This document shows, piece by piece, positions 43,832 to 51,692 of a stretch of DNA of 64,000 nt. The position numbers and the translations under genes were made by a program. Where the stretch lies: assembly GCA_022844125.1 (NCBI GenBank), contig JALHMI010000002.1:397524-461523 (forward strand), written 5' to 3'. Under the pieces are notes generated by a model. It ran no database searches, was not told where the DNA came from, and worked only from the letters and a program-made list of their open reading frames with translations. Within the stretch, counting starts at the first letter, position 1, and each line of letters begins with the position of its first letter. The stretch is from Pirellulales bacterium. GTDB taxonomy: Bacteria > Planctomycetota > Planctomycetia > Pirellulales > PALSA-1355.

Positions 43832-44725
43832 TCAGTTTGAGTTTCCCAACAGCCCGGCGTACCACACCAGATACGCCACAGGCGCGGCAAACAGGATCGA
43901 ATCCAAAAGATCGAGCAGACCGCCGAAACCCGGCATCCAGGTGCTGGAATCCTTGCGGCCCATATCGCGTTTGCAGAGCGATTCGGCCAGATCTCCGATT
44001 ACTCCCGCGACTCCGACCGCAATACCGAAGACAACCCAGCTTCCGGGACGCTGGGGCAGTTCGAAACCCATCGCTCGCGGCAGCAGATGGAACGCCATCC
44101 AGCTGCCGAGCAGCGCAAACGCGATCCCTCCCGCAGCGCCTTCCCAGGTTTTCCCCGGGCTCAAAAGCGGCGTCATTTTATGACGACCAAAGAGCCGCCC
44201 GACGGTGTAAGCGCCGGTATCACCCATCTTGACCACGATCACGAGCGCCGCGAGTGCCACCAGGCCGGCCTCGCGCCCTCCCAACAGGCGAAGCTGTGCG
44301 CAGAAGCTGAGCGTCAGGCCGATGTAGGCCACGCCGAAAATTGCCAGCGCCACGTTCACAATCACCCCGCCCGGCTTTTGATAGCGGAGCATCTCGCCGA
44401 CGAACGCGCCCAGGATCACCAGCATGAAGGCCAACAACGGCCAGGCGGCTCTCTCCAGAGCCTGGGACTCGGGGACGATTCGCCACAGCAGTGGGATCGA
44501 ATTACTTGCAATGACGACGAGCGTTCCGCCGTAAATGACCGCCGCCCGGGGGCGAAGCCCACCGGATTTGAGCAGTTCCACAACCTCGTTCGCGCCGCCG
44601 AGTCCGGCGACGAGCGCGAGCGCGAGCAGCCATAGTCCAGCGGTTTGAGCATGATGGTCGAGCCACATCAGCCCAACCAGGGCGGCAATAAATAAAGCAC
44701 CGAGCAGCAGACGCCAGCGGAGCAA
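43832..44725 (-). CDS. cdsA: Phosphatidate cytidylyltransferase
   Basis: 297 aa integral membrane enzyme, making CDP-diacylglycerol for all phospholipids. Eight or so hydrophobic helices precede the family signature near the C-terminus, 'SLCKRDMGRKDSSTWMPGFGGLLDLLDSILF', with the conserved S...R/K-D...D-S...P-G-H-G-G-x-x-D-R-x-D core slightly degenerate (G-F-G-G). The start is a TTG at 44725; no ATG fits. It follows uppS by 21 bases, the standard bacterial gene order uppS-cdsA. Confidence 0.95.
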   Translation of the reverse strand: MLRWRLLLGALFIAALVGLMWLDHHAQTAGLWLLALALVAGLGGANEVVELLKSGGLRPRAAVIYGGTLVVIASNSIPLLWRIVPESQALERAAWPLLAFMLVILGAFVGEMLRYQKPGGVIVNVALAIFGVAYIGLTLSFCAQLRLLGGREAGLVALAALVIVVKMGDTGAYTVGRLFGRHKMTPLLSPGKTWEGAAGGIAFALLGSWMAFHLLPRAMGFELPQRPGSWVVFGIAVGVAGVIGDLAESLCKRDMGRKDSSTWMPGFGGLLDLLDSILFAAPVAYLVWYAGLLGNSN

Positions 44726-44746
44726 GTTTACGGCTCCTGTCTGGGG

Positions 44747-45499
44747 CTAACCGGTCAAGCCGCCAAAGCGGCGGTCACGTGCGGCGAAGTCACGAATCGC
44801 CTGATGCAGATCCGCTTCGCGAAATTCCGGCCAACAGTGAGCCGTGATCCAGATCTCTGAATAGCTGATCTGCCAAAGAAGAAAGTTGCTGATTCGCATT
44901 TCACCGGCGGTGCGAATTACCAGATCGGGATCGGACATTCCCGCCGTGTACAAATGCGAGTGCACGGTGGCCTCGTCGATGCTCGCGGAATCGAGTTCCC
45001 CATCTCGAACCTTCTCGGCGATCTCGCGGACGGCGTCCACCAGCTCCAACCGGCTGCCGTAGTTGATCGCCAGGCAAAGCCGCAGGCCCGTGTTCGCCGC
45101 GCTCATGTCGATCGTCTTTTGCATCTCGCGCTGCACGGCATCGGGAATATCGTTCCGCCTGCCAATCACATTCACGCGAATATTCTGCTCCATGATCGTC
45201 GAGCGTTCTTCGATCATGTACTGCTCAAGCAAGTGCATCAGGAACTCAAGTTCCCGCTGGGGCCGCTTCCAATTCTCACTCGACAGGCAATAGAGCGTAA
45301 GCTGTTCTATGTCGAGCCGGGCGCATTCCTCGGTCACGCGACGTACGCTGGCCACGCCACGGCGGTGACCTTCGATGCGTGGCAGTCCTTGGCGCTGCGC
45401 CCAGCGACCATTTCCATCCATGATCACGGCGATGTGCCGTGGCCGCGCTTCGCGCGGCACTTCGAGCACTTCGGCTGCTTTGGTCAGAGATTCCGCCAT
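44747..45499 (-). CDS. uppS: Undecaprenyl diphosphate synthase (isoprenyl transferase)
   Basis: 250 aa from the ATG at 45499; a GTG five codons upstream (45514) is an alternative. It makes the C55 lipid carrier for peptidoglycan and O-antigen synthesis. Signature sequence 'HIAVIMDGNGRWAQRQGLPRIEGHRRG' with the catalytic Asp, followed by 'LTLYCLSSENWKRPQRE'. The C-terminus 'DLVIRTAGEMRISNFLLWQISYSEIWITAHCWPEF' is also diagnostic. cdsA is immediately downstream. Confidence 0.96.
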   Translation of the reverse strand: MAESLTKAAEVLEVPREARPRHIAVIMDGNGRWAQRQGLPRIEGHRRGVASVRRVTEECARLDIEQLTLYCLSSENWKRPQRELEFLMHLLEQYMIEERSTIMEQNIRVNVIGRRNDIPDAVQREMQKTIDMSAANTGLRLCLAINYGSRLELVDAVREIAEKVRDGELDSASIDEATVHSHLYTAGMSDPDLVIRTAGEMRISNFLLWQISYSEIWITAHCWPEFREADLHQAIRDFAARDRRFGGLTG

Positions 45500-45578
45500 G
45501 AACGGCTGATCCACGTTTTTGAAGGGCCTGTTCCCTGGAGGGGTATTCGCCGTGCCCCTTGTTTTATTCTAGCTGCTC

Positions 45579-46859
45579 TCAGCCCGCAAAGATCGTTTGT
45601 TCTCGATCGGGACCGATGGAAACCACCTCAACCGGCCGCTCGATCAACGCACTCAGCCGATCCAGATAATTCCGGGCCTCTTGGGGCAAATCGGCAAGTT
45701 TCCGGACTTTGGTGATGTCCTTTTGCCAGCCGGGCATCGTCTCATAGACCGGCTTGGCGTGGCGAAGATCGTCGACATGGCTAGGGAAATCGGTCACCCG
45801 CTCCCCGTCAATCTCATACGCCGTGCAAATCTTGAGTTCCGGCAATTCGGCCAGAACGTCGAGCAGCATCACGGCCAGCGCGTCCACACCGCTCAGCCGG
45901 GCCGTGTACCGGACTGCCACGGCGTCGAACCACCCGCACCGCCGCGGACGCCGGGTGACCGTGCCGTACTCATTGCCCCGATCGCGGATGTGCTGGCCGA
46001 TGTCGTTGTCCTGCTCGGTGGGGAATGGGCCGCCACCGACCCGCGTGCTATAGGCCTTCACCACGCCGATCACCTTCTTGATCCAGCGACCGGGAATGCC
46101 CGAGCCGGCCGATACGCCGACGCCGGAGCTATTGCTGCTCGTGACGAACGGATACGTACCGTGATCGACGTCCAGCAATGCGCCCTGAGCGCCTTCGAGC
46201 AGAATTCGCTTGCCCGACTCGACGGCATGCAGTAGGTACGAAGTCGTATCGCGAACAAATGGCTTCAGCCGCTGCGCGTAACCCAGGTATTCGGCCACGA
46301 TCTCGGACGAGTTGAACGGCGCCGGCGTAAGCAAAGGGCCAATCGTGGCGTTCTTCGCCTCGGTAATGTACTGCAGCTTGTCCTTGAAGTCGCTGCGATA
46401 CATGTCCCCCAGCCGCACGGCGAACGACCGCGCGACCTTGTCGCGATAGCACGGTCCGATGCCGCGCATCGTGGTGCCGATGTTCTCGCCGCTCGAGCAA
46501 CTCTTGTCGAGAATCGCATCCTCGGCCACGTGCCAGGGAAAGATCACGTGGGCTCGATCGCTGAGCATCAGGTTGTCCGAAACCTTAATGTCGCGGGCCA
46601 CCAAGCCGTCGATCTCCTGCAAAATGCTGGCAGGGTTCAGCACCACGCCGCCGGTGACGACGCACTGCACGCGGGGGCTCAAGATGCCGCTGGGAATCAG
46701 CGAGAGCTTGTAGGTCTGGCCACCGGTGACGACGGTATGCCCCGCATTGCTGCCCCCCTGATAGCGAACGACGATCTCGTGGTCGTCGGTCAGCAGGTCG
46801 ACGAGTTTGCCCTTGGCTTCATCACCCCACTGCAGCCCAATCACACAGGTTACGCTCAC
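45579..46859 (-). CDS. purA: Adenylosuccinate synthase
   Basis: 426 aa, standard. It converts IMP and aspartate with GTP to adenylosuccinate. The N-terminal GTP loop reads '[14 protein letters not shown]'; most bacteria have GDEGKGK, here the third residue after GDE is Ala (codon GCC). 'GANAG.T' type sequence ('[12 protein letters not shown]') and '[20 protein letters not shown]' confirm the family. The start is a GTG at 46859. It is downstream of no obvious purine operon. Function is secure; the effect of the Ala is probably mild. Confidence 0.96.
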   Translation of the reverse strand: MSVTCVIGLQWGDEAKGKLVDLLTDDHEIVVRYQGGSNAGHTVVTGGQTYKLSLIPSGILSPRVQCVVTGGVVLNPASILQEIDGLVARDIKVSDNLMLSDRAHVIFPWHVAEDAILDKSCSSGENIGTTMRGIGPCYRDKVARSFAVRLGDMYRSDFKDKLQYITEAKNATIGPLLTPAPFNSSEIVAEYLGYAQRLKPFVRDTTSYLLHAVESGKRILLEGAQGALLDVDHGTYPFVTSSNSSGVGVSAGSGIPGRWIKKVIGVVKAYSTRVGGGPFPTEQDNDIGQHIRDRGNEYGTVTRRPRRCGWFDAVAVRYTARLSGVDALAVMLLDVLAELPELKICTAYEIDGERVTDFPSHVDDLRHAKPVYETMPGWQKDITKVRKLADLPQEARNYLDRLSALIERPVEVVSIGPDREQTIFAG

Positions 46860-46966
46860 CGCCGTTCCTCACGCTGGCCGTTTCGACGGACCGACCAATC
46901 GGACCCACAGTCGGGACCAACCGCCGCATCCAAACCCACCAGTGTAGGGCTCGCCCAGCGCTATGG

Positions 46967-47342
46967 TCAAGGGAGCGTCAGGACCCTGAAACACGGCCTC
47001 TCGGCAGCGGCATGTCTCTGTCTTATGCCGACTGAGACTGTCGACCTGCTATCGCCACTCGCTCGCTCCATCGCAGCCAGACACTCAGACCCCGAACGCT
47101 CGTTCATCCGCGTCAGCACGGTGGGCAGCGCGCACACCGCGATCACCACGAGTCCCGCGGCAACGGCCAGCGGCGCGGGCCACACTCGCAAGGCTTCAGC
47201 GCGGGCCTGCTGGGCCAGAGGTTGCCAATGCGCTGGGTCAATTGCCAGCGCACTGGCTCTCACAACCTCGCCCAGTAAGTTGCAGTTCCCGAAGTACGAA
47301 GTACAGCACGAGAAACAACACGATTCCAATCACGCAGCGCAT
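46967..47342 (-). pseudogene. Possible frameshifted two-span membrane protein
   Basis: Two overlapping frames make sense if joined. From the ATG at 47342 the sequence begins 'MRCVIGIVLFLVLYFVLREL', a good membrane helix, but the frame stops about 17 codons later. In the neighbouring frame from near 47285 it continues 'LLGEVVRASALAIDPAHWQPLAQQARAEAL', then a second helix 'PLAVAAGLVVIAVCALPTVLT', ending at 46967. A single base change near 47280 would restore a protein of about 110 aa. Sequencing error or real decay cannot be told apart. It is a low-confidence call. Confidence 0.35.
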
Positions 47343-47567
47343 TGGCCATGTCCTGAACGAGGAGGCCGCGGTATCCTGGAAAACCTTCGCGTGCAGACAC
47401 TTCCACTCCGCACACCGCCGCAACGCAACTGCCAGCGACTCAGTGGCAATTCTTCGTGCTAGCAGCCCGCAACGAATGGCCCAGCTTGACGCTTCACGGC
47501 CCGCGCACTAAAGTCCCCGTCCATCAGGCGGTTTGAGTGCCCTTCTGTGCCGCGACTGAACCCCTCT

Positions 47568-48064
47568 ATGCTTCTCTCAATTCGCACGGCATCTCTGACG
47601 TTGGCCGCGATCGCGGCATGTACAACGTTCGCGCGCGGAGCCGATTTGAGCGAGTCTGCGCAGAAGCGACCTAGCGGCTTTCAGGCCGTGAGTCTGTTCA
47701 AGCTTGGCTTCGACAAACCAGACCAACGGCTTACAGAAACCGTAAGCTTGGAGCCGTCGCTACCCAGCCGAGAAAGCTCCGCGACGATTTCGAGTTGTAC
47801 TCCATGATTCGCGTCGGGATGACCGCCTTCACGCGCGAACACATCACGCATGGAGACGTCACCTTGTTTCCGCGTCCGGGGGTGACGTATCAATCGGAAC
47901 TCGGCGTCCGCGGTCCGAGGTTGTCCATAGCTGCCTTCAGCGAGCTCATGGCCTGGTCCATCTCGCCTCAAGTGCTGAATTACGAAGACAACCAATTGTT
48001 TTACGTGCGGCAACCGCAGTCCACGCTGCTCACCATTGGAGGTCGCGTGAGCTGGAGCTATTAG
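47568..48064 (+). pseudogene. Frameshifted remnant of an outer-membrane beta-barrel-like protein
   Basis: From the ATG at 47568 a signal peptide is read (MLLSIRTASLTLAAIAACTTFARG), and the frame ends at 47807. In another frame, from about 47765 to 48064, a coherent beta-type sequence runs 'RKLRDDFELYSMIRVGMTAF', 'GDVTLFPRPGVTYQSELGVRG', 'STLLTIGGRVSWSY' and ends in an aromatic residue, the mark of outer-membrane beta-barrel C-termini. The two frames do not connect, so there is probably a frameshift, and much of a normal barrel is missing. Reading the end as a separate small gene is less likely. Confidence 0.42.
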
Positions 48065-48073
48065 CGAACCAGC

Positions 48074-48646
48074 CTAACCGAGTGCTCTCCGCGGGCCGGT
48101 CGAGAAAGCCACGATTGGTGAGCACGACGCTTTCGGTTTGTTGCCGCTGGCCCTCTGCCAACCCGCCAGCAACACATAGCCCACGATCGGCAGCAGAATA
48201 TCCATCCAGAACGTGACGCCGGCGTTCCCCGGCGCGAAGTTGCCCTCACCGATCATTTGCTGCACATGTCCCACGGCCGCGCCCCACAGGAACATGGCCG
48301 GCCCGGTGATCGCCGCCAGCCGCAAGCCGAAATCGCTTCGGAAGGCGAGCAATCCCACCACCCCGAATCCCAGGCTCGCGGTGCCGACTTCGAATTGAAA
48401 GGGGCTATCCGCCCAGCCGATGAACTTCGCCGCTGTCTCTCCGAAGAAGACGTGCATTACGAAGTTCCAGCAAAGATACACGCCGATCCCGATCAGGCAG
48501 TAGTAGGCCAGCAGGCGATCGAGGACTTGTTCGCGACTGAGCGGCTTCGGCTTGCGAGCCAGAGCGATGCCGGCCGCTATCAAGCCGATCACGAAGCAAG
48601 TCAGCGTGTAGTTGCTGAGGACAAAGCGGATGATGGATTCGATCAT
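48074..48646 (-). CDS. DUF6790-type integral membrane protein
   Basis: 190 aa from the ATG at 48646; the ATG five codons earlier (48661) is an alternative. Four to five membrane helices are visible: near 5-25, 45-65 ('LLAYYCLIGIGVYLCWNFVMHVFF'), 85-105, 112-130 and 155-172. The segment 'GWADSPFQFEVGTASLGFGVVGLLAF' is the conserved feature of this family of uncharacterised proteins. Its function is not known. Its end faces the OMP remnant. Confidence 0.75.
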   Translation of the reverse strand: MIESIIRFVLSNYTLTCFVIGLIAAGIALARKPKPLSREQVLDRLLAYYCLIGIGVYLCWNFVMHVFFGETAAKFIGWADSPFQFEVGTASLGFGVVGLLAFRSDFGLRLAAITGPAMFLWGAAVGHVQQMIGEGNFAPGNAGVTFWMDILLPIVGYVLLAGWQRASGNKPKASCSPIVAFSTGPRRALG

Positions 48647-48775
48647 GGTTCGGCTTCTCAAGAAAAACGTCGGCCGCAGGCAGCCGTGCCACGGGTGAAA
48701 CTAACTGAGAAAAACTAGCATTCTGCTCGCCGCATCGGCCGTCCGTTTCGGGACAACTACCGCAAAAAACGCCAA

Positions 48776-48800
48776 CAGGCCGGGAGATACTCCCGGCCTG
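48776..48800 (-). terminator. Rho-independent terminator of lpxA
   Basis: Perfect 11-bp inverted repeat (48776-48786 and 48790-48800) with a three-base loop, 27 bases after the lpxA stop on the minus strand, and followed on that strand by GCGTTTTTTG, a six-T run. Strong terminator signature. Confidence 0.82.
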
Positions 48801-48826
48801 CGCGAAAACGATTCCGTTGGTGCGGA

Positions 48827-49684
48827 TTAACCCGCCTTGGCCCGATACCGCCCTTCGCCTTCGTCCTCGGTCGCGGGACGGCGAAGCTTCAGCGTGGCGG
48901 TCGGCGGCACCCGGCGTTCCTGGACGAAGCCGCGCGTGCCTTGCGAAAGGAACGGCAGATAGTCGGCGGCCGGACCCGAGCGGAAGTCGCTCTCCAGCGC
49001 GGCCAGCACTCCCTTCCAATCGAGTCCGCTACGATAGATCGTGCGATAGGCCGCCTTGAGGTCCGCGACTTCCTGTTGCGTGTAACCGTTCCGCCGCAGG
49101 CCGACCAGGTTTAAGCCCACGATCAGTCCGCTGTGGCCATCGACCATGACATAGGGCGGAATGTCCTGCACCACGCGGGCACATCCGCCAACCATCGCCA
49201 TCCGGCCGATGCGGCAGAACTGATGCACCGCCACGGCGCCAGAGACAAACGCCCGATCCGCAACCGTGACGAATCCGCCCAACAGGGCGTTGTTCGCAAA
49301 GATCACATGGCTGCCGATTGTGCAGTCGTGGGCAATGTGCGTGCCGACCATCAGCAGGTTACCGTCGCCAATCGTCGTCTGGTGCCCGTCATGCAGCGCT
49401 CGGTGTACCGTCACGTTCTCGCGAAACGTGTTGTGCGAACCGACAACCAGCCGGCCCATCTTTTCCGGCAATCGCACATGCTGGCCGAAACCGCCAATCA
49501 CGGCTCCTTCGTGCAGCGTGTTGTTGTCGCCCAGGGTGGTGCCACTCTTCACGACCGCACGACTGGCGAGCAGGCAGTTGGCGCCCAGCACGACGTCGGG
49601 CTCGATGACACAGAAAGGACCCACCGTGGTGCCTGATCCCAACGTTGCGTCAGGACTCACAATCGCGAGCGGATGGATATTCAC
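48827..49684 (-). CDS. lpxA: Acyl-ACP:UDP-N-acetylglucosamine O-acyltransferase
   Basis: 285 aa, first enzyme of lipid A synthesis. Hexapeptide repeats of a left-handed beta helix run from residue 2 to about 190 ('SPDATLGSGTTVGPFCVIEPDVVLGANCLLASRAVV'), with the catalytic His region 'MVGTHIAHDCTIGSHVIFANNALLGGFVTVADRAFVSGAVAVHQFCRIG'. A C-terminal helical domain follows. The start is GTG at 49684. Its usual partners (fabZ, lpxD, lpxB) are not adjacent, and it is followed by a strong terminator, so it is monocistronic. Confidence 0.95.
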   Translation of the reverse strand: MNIHPLAIVSPDATLGSGTTVGPFCVIEPDVVLGANCLLASRAVVKSGTTLGDNNTLHEGAVIGGFGQHVRLPEKMGRLVVGSHNTFRENVTVHRALHDGHQTTIGDGNLLMVGTHIAHDCTIGSHVIFANNALLGGFVTVADRAFVSGAVAVHQFCRIGRMAMVGGCARVVQDIPPYVMVDGHSGLIVGLNLVGLRRNGYTQQEVADLKAAYRTIYRSGLDWKGVLAALESDFRSGPAADYLPFLSQGTRGFVQERRVPPTATLKLRRPATEDEGEGRYRAKAG

Positions 49685-50100
49685 CGTGGAGATTCTCCGA
49701 GGCAGGTCTGCGTCCGGCTGCCATGGTGGCGACGTCCCTTGCGGGGGGACCCTCGCGCGAACGAGTGCGAGGTTGCAGGGCGCTTCGAGACAAGTGCCGC
49801 GTCGGCGAGTGCCTTCGCGGTGAGCCGAGCTTCACCTGCTGAATTTCACTATCGGATTTTCCAGGCGTGCCAATTCAACCCAAAGCATGGCATTTGAGGA
49901 GCCTGCCGAGTGTACCAATTGCAACGTTTGTATCGCCAGAATGCCGGGCTTCCGGCCCCGCTTGGCACGGCCTGGATTGCCCTGCCCAAGTACGGCAGCC
50001 AAACCTGCGTCGAGTTGGTAAAATCTCCTGCTGCTAGCGGGCTGGTTCCCGCTCACACAAACACTACGTATGCCAAGCATCCGTCGAACGAAAGACTGTC
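49685..50100. other. Divergent intergenic region (416 bp) between lpxA and a TPR gene
   Basis: No gene supported. A short minus-strand frame (49832-50080) lacks a ribosome site and has unremarkable composition. The region should contain promoters for both flanking genes; I find no convincing pair of boxes, only T/A-rich patches near 49860 and 50015. Confidence 0.4.
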
Positions 50101-50421
50101 ATGTCGACCAAAGAAGAACTTTATCGCCAGTACGAACGACTCAAGGATGCCGGCCAGCTAGCCGAGGCGGCAGCGCCGCTCGAAGAAGCTTTGGCTGCCG
50201 ATCCCAGTTATGCCCTCGCCCATTCGGCCCTAGCCGTGCTCTATGGCCGGCTGGGCCGCCATGCCGAGGCCATCCAACACGGCCTCAAAGTCTGTGAACT
50301 GGAGCCGAACGATCCGTTCAGCTTCACGGCCATGAGTGTGACGTTCCAGCGGGCCGGCAAGATTCCCGAGGCCGAAGACGCCATGGCTCGCGCCCGAATG
50401 CTGCAAAGCCAGGGACATTAG
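50101..50421 (+). CDS. Small tetratricopeptide-repeat protein
   Basis: 106 aa. Two and a half TPR units: 'YRQYERLKDAGQLAEAAAPLEEALAADPSYALAHSALAVLYGRLGRHAEAIQHGLKVCELEPNDPFSFTAMSVTFQRAGKIPEAEDAMARA' shows the W/Y-G-A-P spacing of TPRs. No signal peptide, so cytoplasmic. It is convergent with the KaiC-like gene, 27 bases away. Partner unknown. Confidence 0.85.
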   Translation: MSTKEELYRQYERLKDAGQLAEAAAPLEEALAADPSYALAHSALAVLYGRLGRHAEAIQHGLKVCELEPNDPFSFTAMSVTFQRAGKIPEAEDAMARARMLQSQGH

Positions 50422-50448
50422 ACCACGGCAGGCGGCAATCCTCGTGCC

Positions 50449-51336
50449 CTAGCAATCGAGCAGTCGCAGGCCGGCATCGTCGATCGCATAGCGCAGAATC
50501 TCGTCCGAGCAGGCGCTTCCGCGATGCTTGGCGATGAACAGCCCCCGCGCGAACTTGTTGCCTTCGCGAATCTTGCCCATGTAAATCAGCGTGTTTGCCG
50601 TGGCCAGGGGATCGCCATCCACCAGCGGCCGCTCGATCAGGTCGTCGAGCAGCGTCTCGTGAGCCGTGATCAACAGCAGCCCACTCACCAGCCCCGCATC
50701 GTAGTGGTGGGCTGCGATGGCCGCCTGTTGCGCCCGGAACGACTGCCGAAACAAATCTCGCGCCACCCAGTCCGCTTCTTTTCTGAGCACCTGGTGATAG
50801 ATGTATTCAAAGAGTTCGAATTGGATCGACTCGCTGGGCCGATCCGCCGGCTCGATGCCGTCGACCACCACGCGGCGAGCTCCCCGGGTAAAGTTCGAAT
50901 AGAAGAAATCAATCGTATTCTCAAGTCGCGCGTTTAGCTCCGCCTGCCAATCGTGCCAGGCGTCGAATCCCATCTCCTGCTGCGTGACCCGCCGTCCACT
51001 CCGCTCGAACACGTGGAGGTAGTCGCCAACTAGGCGATCGCTCGCGAACGCCGCGGACGCATCGAACCGATCATGAGCGTGCTCAGCAATCGTCCAGCCG
51101 AACATCCGCTCGGCATAGGGCGCGTGACTCTGCGGATCGATCCGCGCGCTCATGTCAAAGAGTACCCCGCGGCGTCCCTCCTGGGACAATCCGGCGTTGG
51201 CGAACTGCAGGCCAAGTTGCGTCTTCCCAATCCCGCTGGCGCCCACGATCGCGGTCAATGTCCCGCCCAGCAATCCACCGCCCAGACAAGCATCGAGCCC
51301 GGGTACTCCGGTGCTGTACCGAACAGGTTGCATCAT
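50449..51336 (-). CDS. KaiC/RecA-like ATPase
   Basis: 295 aa from the ATG at 51336 (ATGATG; the second ATG at 51333 is equivalent). It opens with the KaiC-type 'STGVPGLDACLGGGLLGGTLTAIVGASGIGKTQLGLQF', with Walker A GASGIGKT at residues 32-39. A Walker B-like hydrophobic run ending in Asp ('ARRVVVDGIEP') and 'GLLLITAHETLLDD' follow. Single-domain members of this family are regulatory or signal-transduction ATPases and not necessarily clock proteins. It ends a minus-strand unit of three genes, after a 1456-aa TPR protein and a 94-aa protein. Confidence 0.85.
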   Translation of the reverse strand: MMQPVRYSTGVPGLDACLGGGLLGGTLTAIVGASGIGKTQLGLQFANAGLSQEGRRGVLFDMSARIDPQSHAPYAERMFGWTIAEHAHDRFDASAAFASDRLVGDYLHVFERSGRRVTQQEMGFDAWHDWQAELNARLENTIDFFYSNFTRGARRVVVDGIEPADRPSESIQFELFEYIYHQVLRKEADWVARDLFRQSFRAQQAAIAAHHYDAGLVSGLLLITAHETLLDDLIERPLVDGDPLATANTLIYMGKIREGNKFARGLFIAKHRGSACSDEILRYAIDDAGLRLLDC

Positions 51337-51377
51337 CGGCAGGCAGGGGTCCTGTGCGAGGGAACCTTCGGGAAACG

Positions 51378-51662
51378 CTACTTGCGACCGGGAGCGATTG
51401 AGAAGCCCAGCGGTTGGAATGCCTTGGCCTTCAGCACGTCCACGATCTTGAGTGCCCTGATGTCCTGATAGGCAATCAACACCATGCGTCCGCCCAACGT
51501 GTCGGGTGATCGGCGTTCGATCAACAGCAGATCGGGACTCGCGGAAAACGATTCGAACGGAATCTGCTCTTCGAACGAGGTCACGAGCACGCCGCGACGG
51601 TCGACCTCGGCCGGCCACGAATTGAAACAATGTCGCCAAACTTCCGCGGCGTCCGCTGCCAT
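51378..51662 (-). CDS. Small protein between TPR and KaiC-like genes, unknown
   Basis: 94 aa. Sequence regular and protein-like ('DLLLIERRSPDTLGGRMVLIAYQDIRALKIVDVLKAKAF'), no signal peptide or membrane span, with a Trp/Cys-containing start ('EVWRHCFNSWPAEVDRRGVLVTSFEEQIPF'). It lies 30 bases after the TPR gene and 41 bases before the KaiC-like gene, so it is probably co-expressed with both. No family recognised. Confidence 0.75.
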   Translation of the reverse strand: MAADAAEVWRHCFNSWPAEVDRRGVLVTSFEEQIPFESFSASPDLLLIERRSPDTLGGRMVLIAYQDIRALKIVDVLKAKAFQPLGFSIAPGRK

Positions 51663-51692
51663 CGTGCTTTCGATCCTTCGCTTGGTGTGGCG

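Noticed and set aside
46530..47462. Plus-strand frame across purA and the following gap
   Set aside because: Antisense to purA, with no domain and no ribosome site.
49832..50080. Short minus-strand frame in the gap upstream of lpxA
   Set aside because: No ribosome site and no protein-like pattern.
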